A DNA stretch of 51,675 nucleotides. Origin: Fibrobacter succinogenes (GTDB lineage Bacteria; Fibrobacterota; Fibrobacteria; Fibrobacterales; Fibrobacteraceae). Each line of letters begins with the position of its first letter. Within the stretch, counting starts at the first letter, position 1. The DNA lies in the NCBI GenBank assembly GCA_902779055.1, contig CACZAD010000012.1, positions 1 through 51,675 of the forward strand, in the 5' to 3' direction. Below, one piece after another: positions 26,082 to 34,181 of the stretch. The translations under genes were made by a program, and so were the position numbers. A model generated the notes under the pieces. That model saw only the letters and a list, made by a program, of their open reading frames with translations. It was not told where the DNA came from and did not search any database.

Positions 26082-26597
26082 TTATTGCTGGTTGCAAATC
26101 GCTTTGAGCATGGCTTTGCAGCCTTCGTTCACATCGCGCCAGGTGGCTTCGAAGTCGCCCGTGTACCAGGGGTCAGCCACATCGCGGCTTTTGCCCGCCC
26201 AGTCCATGAGAAGTGAAACTTTGCCGGCCTTGGGGGCGCGCGCGTCTTGAATTTGAGCGAGTTCTCGTTCGTATATGTCGCGGGGTAAAATCCAGCGGAG
26301 GTTTCGCAGGTTGTTCTGGTCCATGAGCACGATGTAATCGTAATGATTGTAGTCGGCAAGCGTCATTTGACGTGCCGTTTTTCCGCTACAGTCAATCCCG
26401 TGGCTCGCGAGCATGCGGCGTGCTGGCGGGTATACTGGATTTCCGATTTCTTCGGTGCTTGTTGCGGCGGAGGCGATTTCGAAATCTGCTACTTGCGGGT
26501 TTGCGGCTTGCAAGTAGCGTACCAGTTTTTTCATTACAAATTCGGCCATAGGGCTGCGGCAAATGTTCCCGTGGCAAACAAAGAGAATCTTGATCAT
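26082..26597 (-). CDS. Low-molecular-weight protein-tyrosine phosphatase
   Basis: 171 residues. The P-loop VCHGNICRSP gives Cys8 and Arg14, and the general acid lies in DPWYTGDF. These cytoplasmic enzymes remove phosphate from phosphotyrosine; some members act on arginine phosphate or low-molecular-weight substrates. The start overlaps the stop of the MarR-type gene by 4 bp (ATGA), making it the third gene of the peroxidase operon. Redox control of its two P-loop cysteines (Cys8, Cys13) would fit that setting but is inference. Confidence 0.92.
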   Translation of the reverse strand: MIKILFVCHGNICRSPMAEFVMKKLVRYLQAANPQVADFEIASAATSTEEIGNPVYPPARRMLASHGIDCSGKTARQMTLADYNHYDYIVLMDQNNLRNLRWILPRDIYERELAQIQDARAPKAGKVSLLMDWAGKSRDVADPWYTGDFEATWRDVNEGCKAMLKAICNQQ

Positions 26598-27031
26598 GCG
26601 TTATCCTTAAAGCAGTCCAGAATCTTGTAGAGCGTGTTGTATAGAGCTTTTGCTTCGTCTGGTGATAAATTGACGCAGCTTGCCATGGATTTTGGGATGT
26701 TTTTGGCCTTGGCCTGTAGCTTTTCGCCTTCGTCGGTGAGGCTTACAGAAAGGCAACGCTCGTCGGATTCTTCACGGGTGCGTTTCACATAGCCCTTGGC
26801 TTCCAGTTTCTTCAAAAGCGGCGTGAGCGTTCCCGAGTCCAAGAAAAGTTTTTTCCCGAGTTCGGTCACGTTGCATTTTTTTTCTTCCCACAAGACGAGC
26901 ATCACGATGTACTGGGTGTAAGTGAGCTCGAGCGGTTCCAGGAATGGCGCATAGCGTCGCGTGATTTCCTTGGAAACCGCATAGAGCGGAAAGCACAACT
27001 GGTTTTCGAGTTTAAGCTGTGGGCAAATCAT
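26594..27031 (-). CDS. MarR-family regulator, OhrR-like
   Basis: 145 residues. Winged helix with the recognition region NVTELGKKLFLDSGTLTPLL and wing RTREESDERCLSVSLT. The N-terminal LENQLCFPLYAVS places Cys13 where OhrR proteins have their peroxide-sensing cysteine. OhrR represses organic-peroxide defence genes and leaves DNA when that cysteine is oxidised. It is flanked by glutathione peroxidase (8 bp upstream) and the phosphatase. A 24-bp palindrome precedes the operon and is the probable binding site. Confidence 0.87.
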   Translation of the reverse strand: MICPQLKLENQLCFPLYAVSKEITRRYAPFLEPLELTYTQYIVMLVLWEEKKCNVTELGKKLFLDSGTLTPLLKKLEAKGYVKRTREESDERCLSVSLTDEGEKLQAKAKNIPKSMASCVNLSPDEAKALYNTLYKILDCFKDNA

Positions 27032-27039
27032 GAAACATC

Positions 27040-27582
27040 CTAAAGCAGTTTTTCGACGCAGGCACGGACATCTTCCATTTTGGCGGTGGGCTCAAAACGG
27101 GCGACAACGTTGCCTTCGCGGTCGACGACGAATTTAGTAAAGTTCCATTTGATGTCGGGATTGTTTTTGTAATCCTTGTCGATGCTCTTGAGGAGTAAGG
27201 CCATCGCGGCGGCCTTGATGCCAAAGCCGAATCCTTCGAACCCTTTTTGCGACTTTAAGTAGGTGTAGAGCGGGAGTTCGTTCGGGCCGTTCACATCGGA
27301 CTTTTTCATTTGCGGGAATTCAGTGCCGTATTGGAGCGTGCAGAATTCGTGGATTTCGTCGTCGGTTCCCGGGGTTTGGCCCTTGAACTGGTTGCAGGGA
27401 ATGTCGATGACTTCGAATCCCTTGTCGTGGAAGTCGGAATACATCTGCTCAATCGGCTTGTAATGCGGGGTAAAGCCGCAGCCGGTGGCGGTATTCACGA
27501 TGAGCATGACCTTGCCCTTGAAGTTGGCGAGGGGGACTGCGTTTCCTTTTCCGTCGGTCAGAGTAAAATCGTAGATGTTCAT
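27040..27582 (-). CDS. Glutathione peroxidase-family thiol peroxidase
   Basis: 180 residues from the ATG at 27582. GGAG six bases upstream overlaps the alternative ATG at 27594, so the inner start is preferred. The peroxidatic residue is Cys35 in NTATGCGFTPHY (a Cys, not Sec, enzyme). The Gln of CNQFKGQ and Trp of WNFTKFVV complete the active site. Bacterial Gpx proteins of this type usually take electrons from thioredoxin. First gene of the peroxide operon. Confidence 0.9.
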   Translation of the reverse strand: MNIYDFTLTDGKGNAVPLANFKGKVMLIVNTATGCGFTPHYKPIEQMYSDFHDKGFEVIDIPCNQFKGQTPGTDDEIHEFCTLQYGTEFPQMKKSDVNGPNELPLYTYLKSQKGFEGFGFGIKAAAMALLLKSIDKDYKNNPDIKWNFTKFVVDREGNVVARFEPTAKMEDVRACVEKLL

Positions 27583-27617
27583 TTTGTGCTCCATATTTAA
27601 TGGTTTATTTGATTTTA

Positions 27618-27647
27618 TACAATTAAATTTTATAAAATTTAATTAGA
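27618..27647. promoter_or_regulatory. Probable OhrR-type operator
   Basis: A perfect 24-bp palindrome, AATTAAATTTTA/TAAAATTTAATT (27621-27644), sits 39 bp before the peroxidase ATG. With the preceding TAC it starts TACAATTAAATT, the form known for OhrR operators in Bacillus. It is placed to control gpx and the following regulator. Confidence 0.65.
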
Positions 27648-27714
27648 AAATGCAATAGCTGTTTTAAAAAAGTAAGCAGTAATTTGGTTTTTATGTGATT
27701 TTGCGCAATTTTTC

Positions 27715-27722
27715 TACATTTG
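27715..27722 (+). promoter_or_regulatory. TAnnTTTG -7 box, Nudix gene
   Basis: TACATTTG is an exact match to the FCB-group -7 consensus and lies 13 bases before the ATG at 27728. No ribosome site is present between. Confidence 0.5.
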
Positions 27723-27727
27723 GCACT

Positions 27728-28108
27728 ATGAAATCGATAGAAGTTGTCGCGGGAGTCATCAAAGACGGAGACCACTTTTTTGCAACGCAGCGTGGGTATG
27801 GTGACCAGAAAGGTGGCTGGGAATTCCCGGGCGGTAAAATGGAACCGGGTGAAACTCCGGAACAGGCGTTGGTGCGTGAATTAAAAGAAGAACTCGCGGT
27901 TGATGTGCGTGTCGGCGACAAAATTTGCACGGTCGAATACGATTATCCGAAATTCCACCTGACGATGCATTGCTTTTATTGCACGCTCGCTGCAGGCTGT
28001 AAGCCGAAGCTCTTGGAACACGAAGATGCCAAATGGCTAGACCGCGAAAACCTAAACACGGTCGACTGGCTCCCCGCTGATGTGGAAGTCGTGAAACACC
28101 TTTCCTGA
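27728..28108 (+). CDS. MutT-like Nudix hydrolase
   Basis: 126 residues from the ATG at 27728, the point where the conserved VVAGVI strand begins. The Nudix box GGKMEPGETPEQALVREL, then KEEL, is intact except that the usual final Gly is Ala. The short length and the YGDQKGGWEFPGGK stretch fit 8-oxo-dGTP diphosphatase (MutT), which clears oxidised nucleotides; other nucleotide substrates are possible. The location beside a peroxide-defence operon is suggestive. It is probably transcribed without a leader. Confidence 0.85.
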   Translation: MKSIEVVAGVIKDGDHFFATQRGYGDQKGGWEFPGGKMEPGETPEQALVRELKEELAVDVRVGDKICTVEYDYPKFHLTMHCFYCTLAAGCKPKLLEHEDAKWLDRENLNTVDWLPADVEVVKHLS

Positions 28109-28197
28109 TGTCATCCCGCACTTATTGTCTTTGACCACTTGCGATTTATCGCTTACGTGGTCATGATCCGCGTATGGGGACGGGATCGCCTTCTTGT
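28109..28197. repeat. Repeat/hairpin region between convergent genes
   Basis: Starts with TGTCATCCCGCAC, of the interspersed repeat family, and contains nested dyads GACCAC/GTGGTC and GCGAT/ATCGC around 28133-28166. It ends near GGGACGGGAT. It may terminate transcription in both directions, but lacks a clean T-run. Confidence 0.4.
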
Positions 28198-29124
28198 CTA
28201 GCGTTCTTTAACAAGATCCCGCGCGAGTTCGGTGCCTTCGATGAGTTCGCCTAAGAATTCGCAGTAGGGCGTCGGAATCCCGTGCGCCTTCCCGAGCTTG
28301 CTGATGGTCCCGCAGAAAAATGCGTTCTCCGTTTTGCGTCCGGCCTCGATATCTTGCAGCATGGAACATTTGCCGAGCGGCGTGTAGTTGCAAGTGAGGC
28401 GCAGGTTTTCTTCGAGATCTCCGTTCGTGAGCGCAAAGCCTTCGGCGTTTGCCACCTGAATGACTTCGTTCCCGATTTTACGCACAAGCGATTGCATCAC
28501 CGGGAAGTTGAAACCCGCAAATGTCGAGCGGCAAATCGCTCCGATCGAATTGAACACCGTGTTCATCAAGAGTTTCTTCCACATTTCCAGACTGATGTTT
28601 TCTGGAATCTTGTGGACGATGTGGGCTGCTTCAAAAAGCTGGTGGATGGCTTCGACGCGTTCGGATGGGCGGTTGTCTTTTTCGCCAAAGAGAATGATGC
28701 CTCGGCCGGCGCAGTCGATGTTTCCGTGTTTGTTGATGGATTGCAAATTGACGATGAATCCGTACAATGTCTTTTCGGCGCCGTAAACGCGCTCGATTTC
28801 TGTTTCGGAATGGACTCCGTTCAAGAGCGAAAGGAGGGCCGTGTTCGGACCGACCGCGTTTTTCGCTTCTTCAAGCGCTTCGTTGAATTGCAAATTCTTG
28901 GTCGCAAAAATCACAAGGTCAACGACTGGGACTTCGTCCGGCGTGACAAAGTTGAAGTCCGCCTTTTTCTCGTTGATGACGATTCCGCAAGCTTGGTATC
29001 GCGCCTTGCGTTCGGCGTCCATCACGCAATAAAGCTTGTTCCCGAGAACGCTCAAGAGCTGTTCTGCCACAACGGCACCGACAGCCCCGAGACCCACAAT
29101 TGCAACTGATTTGATTTGACTCAT
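28198..29124 (-). CDS. Ketopantoate reductase family protein (PanE/ApbA-like)
   Basis: 308 residues from the ATG at 29124. An extension to 29397 overlaps the divergent gene. Dinucleotide motif VGLGAVGAV at 9-17, FATKNLQFNEALEEA, LLNGVHSETEIE with the conserved Asn-Gly, and the C-terminal MWKKLLMNTVFNSIGAICRS helix with Lys and Asn are family features. PanE uses NADPH to make pantoate for coenzyme A. Paralogues with other 2-oxo acid substrates are common, so the role is not fixed. TATATTTC stands 13 bases upstream of the start. Confidence 0.82.
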   Translation of the reverse strand: MSQIKSVAIVGLGAVGAVVAEQLLSVLGNKLYCVMDAERKARYQACGIVINEKKADFNFVTPDEVPVVDLVIFATKNLQFNEALEEAKNAVGPNTALLSLLNGVHSETEIERVYGAEKTLYGFIVNLQSINKHGNIDCAGRGIILFGEKDNRPSERVEAIHQLFEAAHIVHKIPENISLEMWKKLLMNTVFNSIGAICRSTFAGFNFPVMQSLVRKIGNEVIQVANAEGFALTNGDLEENLRLTCNYTPLGKCSMLQDIEAGRKTENAFFCGTISKLGKAHGIPTPYCEFLGELIEGTELARDLVKER

Positions 29125-29129
29125 GGTAT

Positions 29130-29137
29130 GAAATATA
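29130..29137 (-). promoter_or_regulatory. TAnnTTT-type -7 box, PanE-like gene
   Basis: Minus-strand TATATTTC followed by ATACC and the ATG at 29124. It faces the box of the divergent dehydrogenase gene within 36 bp, so the two promoters must share upstream DNA. Confidence 0.45.
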
Positions 29138-29148
29138 GGCATTTGATT

Positions 29149-29156
29149 TATATTTA
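29149..29156 (+). promoter_or_regulatory. TAnnTTT-type -7 box, Gfo/Idh/MocA gene
   Basis: TATATTTA then GCTT then the ATG at 29161. There is no room for a ribosome site, so a leaderless transcript is implied. Confidence 0.45.
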
Positions 29157-29160
29157 GCTT

Positions 29161-30231
29161 ATGAAATCTTTTAAGTTTGCGATTCTTGGGTGCGGTCATA
29201 TTGCGACAAAGATGGCTGCCGCTGTGAAAACTTTGGAAAATCTGGGGATGGGCGTGGAATGTTACGCCGTGGCGTCCCGCAGTATGGAAAAGGCGGCTGC
29301 TTTTGCCGAAGAATATGGCTTTGAAAAAGCGTATGGCAGTTACGAGGCGCTCGCAGCAGATTCTGCGATTGATTTGGTTTATATCGCGACGCCACATTCA
29401 CACCATCACGAATTTGCAAAACTCTGCATTGAACATGGCCGGAACATCTTGGTCGAAAAGGCTTTTACGGCGAACGCGAAGCTTGCTGCCGAAGTGATTT
29501 CGCTCGCGCATGACAAGGGTGTATTCTTATGCGAAGCGATGTGGACGCGATTCTTGCCTGCGCTGGAGACGATTCGCAGTTGGATTCACGACGGTCGCAT
29601 CGGGAATGTTGAATCGGTCGAAGCTGATTTCTCGATGAAGCTTAGCGATAGGGCCCGTATGCATAACCCGGCGCTTGCGGGCGGTGCGCTTTTGGATATT
29701 GGCATTTACAGCCTCACATTTGCGGATTTGTTCCTCGGTGAGCGTGTCGATGCTGATGGAAAAGTTGTCCGTAACAAAAATAAATCGATGGATTGCAAAT
29801 GTATCAAGCTCAAGACGGGCGTGGATGCGACCGACTGGATGAACCTCACATACGAAAACGGCCAAAAGGCTTATCTCAAGACTTCGATGGTTTCGCCGAC
29901 GCATAACGAGGGCGTCATTTATGGGACGTCAGGGCAGATTCGCGTACAGAACCTGAACGATATGGTGAAAATTGAGCTTTGCGATGGTTCTGGGAATGTT
30001 GTTGAAACGGTTGAACCTTCACGCCTTTGTAACTGCTACGAATACGAAGTTCTCGCTTGCAAGGAGGCGGTTGAAAATCCCTCGCAGTTCCGGCACGAAA
30101 TTTGCAGCGGCTCGGCGCGCTCCGTCGTTTGGGAACGTCCGGAAATGACTCATGCGAAGACGATGGAATTTATGACGTTAATGGACAAAATTCGCGAACA
30201 GCTTGGCGTTCGCTATCCGTTCGAAGATTAA
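29161..30231 (+). CDS. Gfo/Idh/MocA-family oxidoreductase
   Basis: 356 residues. N-terminal Rossmann domain with ILGCGHIATKMA (8-19) and IATPHSHHHEFA, then EKAFTAN with the conserved Lys of the EKP-like motif, then the alpha/beta C-terminal domain with GGALLDIGIYSLTFADLFLG. This is the dihydrodiol dehydrogenase-like branch, which oxidises sugars or cyclic polyols with NAD(P). The substrate is unknown. Divergent from the PanE-like gene and ended by a strong terminator. Confidence 0.88.
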   Translation: MKSFKFAILGCGHIATKMAAAVKTLENLGMGVECYAVASRSMEKAAAFAEEYGFEKAYGSYEALAADSAIDLVYIATPHSHHHEFAKLCIEHGRNILVEKAFTANAKLAAEVISLAHDKGVFLCEAMWTRFLPALETIRSWIHDGRIGNVESVEADFSMKLSDRARMHNPALAGGALLDIGIYSLTFADLFLGERVDADGKVVRNKNKSMDCKCIKLKTGVDATDWMNLTYENGQKAYLKTSMVSPTHNEGVIYGTSGQIRVQNLNDMVKIELCDGSGNVVETVEPSRLCNCYEYEVLACKEAVENPSQFRHEICSGSARSVVWERPEMTHAKTMEFMTLMDKIREQLGVRYPFED

Positions 30232-30242
30232 AATGCAAAAAG

Positions 30243-30272
30243 CCCTCGCGAATACTCGCGAGGGACTTTTTT
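30243..30272. terminator. Bidirectional rho-independent terminator
   Basis: CCCTCGCG (30243-30250) / CGCGAGGG (30257-30264), with TTTTTT on the plus side and, on the minus side, GCTTTTTGC. It serves the dehydrogenase gene and the converging paralogous-domain gene. Confidence 0.85.
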
Positions 30273-30289
30273 ATAGGCTTCGCCGTCAA

Positions 30290-31045
30290 TTACACGTTCT
30301 TCACGCAGCGGATTGAAACTGCGTCGGATCTGTAAACGCCTTCGATATCAACGGAATTGTTGGTGATGCTCAGGCGGAATGCGTTAGCCTTGCCATATTC
30401 ATCCTTGCTCCAAAAACGGGCGCGTCTACCGAAATGGCAGAAGTTTCCGTTGTCGAAGCGATAGCCGGCAGGGAGTGCGAAGAATCCGAACGAATCCTTG
30501 CCCTTGTTCTTCCACATGAATTTGCCGCGCAACTCACCACCATCGGACTTGGGGTCGAAATTGCTGAGGAGCTGTTCCCATTCCTTTTTGCTCGGAATGT
30601 GCCAGCCTTCAGGAGCGAGACCCTTGTAGTTCTTGTCCTTGATCCTGTTGTACATTTCGATGTCCTTTGCCGGAGACTGCACGGCGTATTCATCAGGAAT
30701 GTCAAGAGCCTTTGTCCAAGTGTACAAACGACCAAACTTTTCGACATTCGATTCGTCGTTGTTTGGTGCGTAGCTGCCTTCAGTCTTAAAGCGCAAGTTT
30801 TCGGCCATCCAGACCTGATTGCCGATTTGAATGGTGCGGTACTTTTCGCCATCACGGGCATCCGTGAAAGTCCCGTACTTGAACTTGCTTTCGTTTTCCT
30901 TGATGCAATCATCATAAGGCGTGTTGTTCAAGGCTTCGGGTGCATTCTGCTTGGTTTCCTTGCTGACTCTGCGCCCAAGGGCGTATGCGGCAATGACGAC
31001 GACGGCGAGTACAAAAATATTGAATACGATGAATGAAATATGCAT
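30290..31045 (-). CDS. Fibrobacter major paralogous domain protein
   Basis: 251 residues. One N-terminal membrane segment (about 5-23) followed by the domain expanded in Fibrobacter succinogenes: YRTIQIGNQVWMAENLRF, GRLYTWTKALD, GWHIPSKKEWEQLLS, FGFFALPAGYR, FWSKDEYGKANAFRL and SIRCVKN. The fold resembles formylglycine-enzyme/C-type lectin-like surface domains. Function is unknown; display at the cell envelope is likely. GGAGG precedes the ATG. This gene is the best single marker of the organism's lineage. Confidence 0.9.
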   Translation of the reverse strand: MHISFIVFNIFVLAVVVIAAYALGRRVSKETKQNAPEALNNTPYDDCIKENESKFKYGTFTDARDGEKYRTIQIGNQVWMAENLRFKTEGSYAPNNDESNVEKFGRLYTWTKALDIPDEYAVQSPAKDIEMYNRIKDKNYKGLAPEGWHIPSKKEWEQLLSNFDPKSDGGELRGKFMWKNKGKDSFGFFALPAGYRFDNGNFCHFGRRARFWSKDEYGKANAFRLSITNNSVDIEGVYRSDAVSIRCVKNV

Positions 31046-31110
31046 AGTAACCTCCGTATGTTTAAATGTATAACCGTTTTTGATGAAACTGATAACTTTA
31101 ACTTATATTT

Positions 31111-32664
31111 TTAAAATGGAAAAACTAAAGGTGTGATGAAAATATTTGCAGCGAGGATGATAAAGTTCATCGGCAATCCGATTTTTACGAAATCTGTAAA
31201 TCGGTAGCCGCCCGGACCATAAACGAGCATATGCGTGGGTGATCCGATCGGGGTGGCGAAGCTGCTGCTTGCGGCTATCATTAATGCAATGCAGAATGTG
31301 AGCGGGTTCACGCCAAGGGCGCTTGCGGCGCTCATTGCAATGGGGCAGAACAAGGCCGCGGCTGCCGTGTTGCTGATGAATTCAGTGATGAAGGTGGCGA
31401 CAACGCACATGATGCTGAGCGTGATGTAGGGGTTGCTCCCGCTAACGCTCAAGATGCTGTTTGCAATTTTTGCGGCGACACCTGTGATTTCGAGCGCTTT
31501 GCCAAGGCAGATGCTGCCTGCAAAAATGATAATGATATCCCAGTTGATGGAATTCATAGCCTGTGTACTTGAACAGCAACGGAAAAGGATCATGGCTGCG
31601 GCAGCGAGTAAGCAAGACGAGAGCAACGGTATAATGTTGAATGCCGAAAGAAGCACCATGGCAATCATGATGGCTGCCGAAATGACGGTTTTCTTCCCGA
31701 ATTTTTTACCGATGGCTGCGTTTTCGATGACGCCGTCCAGATGTTCATTTTTCAGGTTTAAGTTGTTGCAAATCCACTGGAGTTGCTCGGCCTTGCCCGA
31801 TACGATGATGTGGTCTGCACCCATGATGATGGAATCGGGAGTGGCGACTTCGACTTCGTTGTCGAAACGGCGGATGGCAAGAATGGCGTTCTTGTCTTTC
31901 TCGAAACCGCGCGGATTGTTGTCGTAGATTTCTTGCAAGGTCTTGCCGATAAAGTTGTGTTTTGAGGGCACGCAGAGTTCGAGCGTCATTTCGTCATCGC
32001 CCACGTCGCTTAACGGGGATTTGCGTTCGGGGAGGAGCTTCTGCATGGCGATGACGGACAAAATGCCGACTGCGAGGCAGAACAGCCCGCAGATTGTTGT
32101 CGTGAAAATCCCGAGATGGATGCCGGTCGCGTCCGTGTAAAGCCCTGAAATAATCAGGTTCGGCGGTGTTCCGATCAAGGTGCAGATGCCACCCATTCCC
32201 GAAGCATAGCTGAGCGGAATCAAAAGCTTGGACGGCGAGATGCCAAGCTTTTTGGACCAAATCTTCACGATGTTGATGAACAAGGCGACGATGGTTGTGT
32301 TGGTGAGGAGTGAACTCAAAAGGGCGACGGGGAGCATAAGGCGCATGATGGCTCCCGTTAGCGTTTTTGGGGTGCCCATCAGGTGCTTGACAATCCAGTT
32401 CAAAACGCCTGTTTGACTGAGCCCTGCAATGACGGCGAAAAGGACGCCGATGACGAGGACTGACGGTGAGCAGAATCCGCCAAACGCTCCCTTGACATCC
32501 AGGACCCCGCTTATGTATAAGGCCGCCATAGCGGCGACAAAGATGAGGTCGGTGCGTAATTTCGAAAACATCATGGATGCAAAAAGAGCGAGGATTACAG
32601 TAATTGTAAACCATGCATTCCCCGAAAGACCGAACCACTCGAACGCAAGTAAGCCCTGTAACAT
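31111..32664 (-). CDS. SLC13/DASS-family transporter with central TrkA-C-like domain
   Basis: 517 residues from the ATG at 32664, seven bases after AAGGAG; a TTG at 32670 is not needed. Two membrane halves with NTTIVALFINIV and LIGTPPNLIISG in the first and FISNTAAAALFCPIA and FATPIGSPTHMLVYGPGGY in the second are the paired SNT-type motifs of divalent-anion/Na+ symporters. A soluble RCK C-terminal-like insert lies at about 205-300. Likely substrates are C4-dicarboxylates, citrate or sulfate. Succinate export or uptake would fit Fibrobacter physiology, but specificity cannot be read. Confidence 0.88.
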   Translation of the reverse strand: MLQGLLAFEWFGLSGNAWFTITVILALFASMMFSKLRTDLIFVAAMAALYISGVLDVKGAFGGFCSPSVLVIGVLFAVIAGLSQTGVLNWIVKHLMGTPKTLTGAIMRLMLPVALLSSLLTNTTIVALFINIVKIWSKKLGISPSKLLIPLSYASGMGGICTLIGTPPNLIISGLYTDATGIHLGIFTTTICGLFCLAVGILSVIAMQKLLPERKSPLSDVGDDEMTLELCVPSKHNFIGKTLQEIYDNNPRGFEKDKNAILAIRRFDNEVEVATPDSIIMGADHIIVSGKAEQLQWICNNLNLKNEHLDGVIENAAIGKKFGKKTVISAAIMIAMVLLSAFNIIPLLSSCLLAAAAMILFRCCSSTQAMNSINWDIIIIFAGSICLGKALEITGVAAKIANSILSVSGSNPYITLSIMCVVATFITEFISNTAAAALFCPIAMSAASALGVNPLTFCIALMIAASSSFATPIGSPTHMLVYGPGGYRFTDFVKIGLPMNFIILAANIFITPLVFPF

Positions 32665-32779
32665 TAACAATCTCCTTCTGAAAAGTTAATGTATAATAAA
32701 AATGTAAGAATGACCGAAAATTCTTATTTCAATTTGGAATGAACCCCTCCAAAAGGCAAAATTTTAGGGAAAATGGACT

Positions 32780-34066
32780 TTATCCCCTGGATTTGGCGAT
32801 TCCCTTGATGATCTGTACGACGGTTTCCATACCTTCGACGGTTACGTGTTCGAATGGGCCGTGGTAGCCGTAGCCGCCTGTGCCGAGGTTTGGGCAGGGG
32901 AGCCCCATGAAGCTGAGTTTTGCGCCGTCGGTTCCACCGCGGACGGGCTCGCTTACGGGGGTGATGCCGGCGGCCTCGATGGCCGTGCGGGCGCGGTCAA
33001 GAACTTCGGGCGATTCTTCGATGACTTGCAGCATGTTGCTATAGGAATGCTTGAGCTCGAGTTCGACGACTGTGCCTCCAGAACGTTCTTTTTCGCTTTC
33101 GGCAAACGGTTCGCCTCCGAATTTTTCATTGAACTTTTTGGCAATTTCGCGGAGAAAGTTCTGGCGTTCTTCAAAGCGGGTCTGGTCGTGGTCGCGGACG
33201 ATGTAGTCGAGGGTGGCTTCGGTCACGTCGCCGTGGATGTCGGTCAGGTGGTAGAATCCTTCGCGGCCTTCGGTGGTGGCGGGTGTTTCGTTGGCGGGGA
33301 GTGCCATTGCGATTTCGGCGGCCATGAGGCTTGCGTTTTTCATGATGCCCTTGGCTTCGCCGGGGTGGACTCCTTTGCCGTGTATGGTGAACTTGGCGCT
33401 TGCGGCGTTGAAGTTCTCGTAGGCGATGTCGCCTTCGTATCCGCCGTCGACGGTGTAGGCGTATTTGGCCTTGAAGTAGTCGAGGTCCACGAGGTCGGCT
33501 CCGCGGCCGATTTCTTCGTCGGGCGTAAAGCAGACCCAGATGTCGCTATGACCGGAGAGGTTCTCGTAGCCGCGGCTTTCGGCGTGGCGGTCGGCTTCGG
33601 CAAGTTCTTCCATGGCGGTGACGATTTCGGCGATGCCCGCCTTGTCGTCGGCACCGAGGAGTGTCGTGCCATCGGTCGTGATGAGCGTGCGGCCCTTGAG
33701 CCATTTGAGGGTCGGAAAGTCCTTGACTTTCAAGATGGCGCCCGAACCTTTGAGCAGGACATCTTCGCCATCGTAGTCTTCGATGATTTGCGGCTTGGGA
33801 TTCACGCCTGAGAAGTCCGGTGACGTGTCCATGTGGCTGATGAACCCGATCGGAGTGTCATTTTCGCGGCCGGCGGTTGCTGGCAAAAGTCCATAGACAT
33901 AGCAGTGTTCGTCAATCTTGACCTGCGAAAGTCCGATGCGTTCCAGTTCTTCGGCGAGGTATTTCCCCAGTTCAAATTGCTGTTTGGTGCTTGGACAGCT
34001 TTCGCTGTTTTCGTCGGAGGTGGTGGTGAAACTCACGTATTTTAAAAAACGATCCTGGACTTTCAT
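32780..34066 (-). CDS. pepT: Peptidase T (aminotripeptidase)
   Basis: 428 residues, normal length for PepT. M20 metallopeptidase motifs: FISHMDTSPDF (zinc His and Asp), LGADDKAGIAE (bridging Asp), FTPDEEIGRG (catalytic Glu pair), TVDGGYEG, and a C-terminal GGTDGAKLSFMGLPCPNLGT zinc His region. It releases the N-terminal residue from tripeptides in the cytoplasm. No clear ribosome site lies before the ATG. A long GC-rich antisense frame here is a codon-bias shadow. Confidence 0.93.
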   Translation of the reverse strand: MKVQDRFLKYVSFTTTSDENSESCPSTKQQFELGKYLAEELERIGLSQVKIDEHCYVYGLLPATAGRENDTPIGFISHMDTSPDFSGVNPKPQIIEDYDGEDVLLKGSGAILKVKDFPTLKWLKGRTLITTDGTTLLGADDKAGIAEIVTAMEELAEADRHAESRGYENLSGHSDIWVCFTPDEEIGRGADLVDLDYFKAKYAYTVDGGYEGDIAYENFNAASAKFTIHGKGVHPGEAKGIMKNASLMAAEIAMALPANETPATTEGREGFYHLTDIHGDVTEATLDYIVRDHDQTRFEERQNFLREIAKKFNEKFGGEPFAESEKERSGGTVVELELKHSYSNMLQVIEESPEVLDRARTAIEAAGITPVSEPVRGGTDGAKLSFMGLPCPNLGTGGYGYHGPFEHVTVEGMETVVQIIKGIAKSRG

Positions 34067-34145
34067 ATTTTTTCTGCTCGAAAGGTGGTGAATTTATTCT
34101 TTCTGCTTGTTCTATGTATTAAAATAGAGAAAAAATCTATTTTTG

Positions 34146-34173
34146 GGTAACACTTTTGACCTCCATTGGTGTT
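34146..34173 (+). promoter_or_regulatory. Putative ECF promoter 1 (sigma-factor operon)
   Basis: GGTAACAC (34146-34153), 14 bases, then GGTGTT (34168-34173). The start codon of the sigma-factor gene is eight bases after the -10-like element, so autoregulation from a nearly leaderless mRNA is suggested. The same arrangement occurs at 37913 and 42228. Confidence 0.65.
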
Positions 34174-34181
34174 TTATAAGA

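Noticed and set aside
32846..33811. 321-codon plus-strand frame opposite pepT
   Set aside because: Antisense shadow caused by the GC-biased third positions of pepT; the product is low-complexity V/F/G-rich with no motif.
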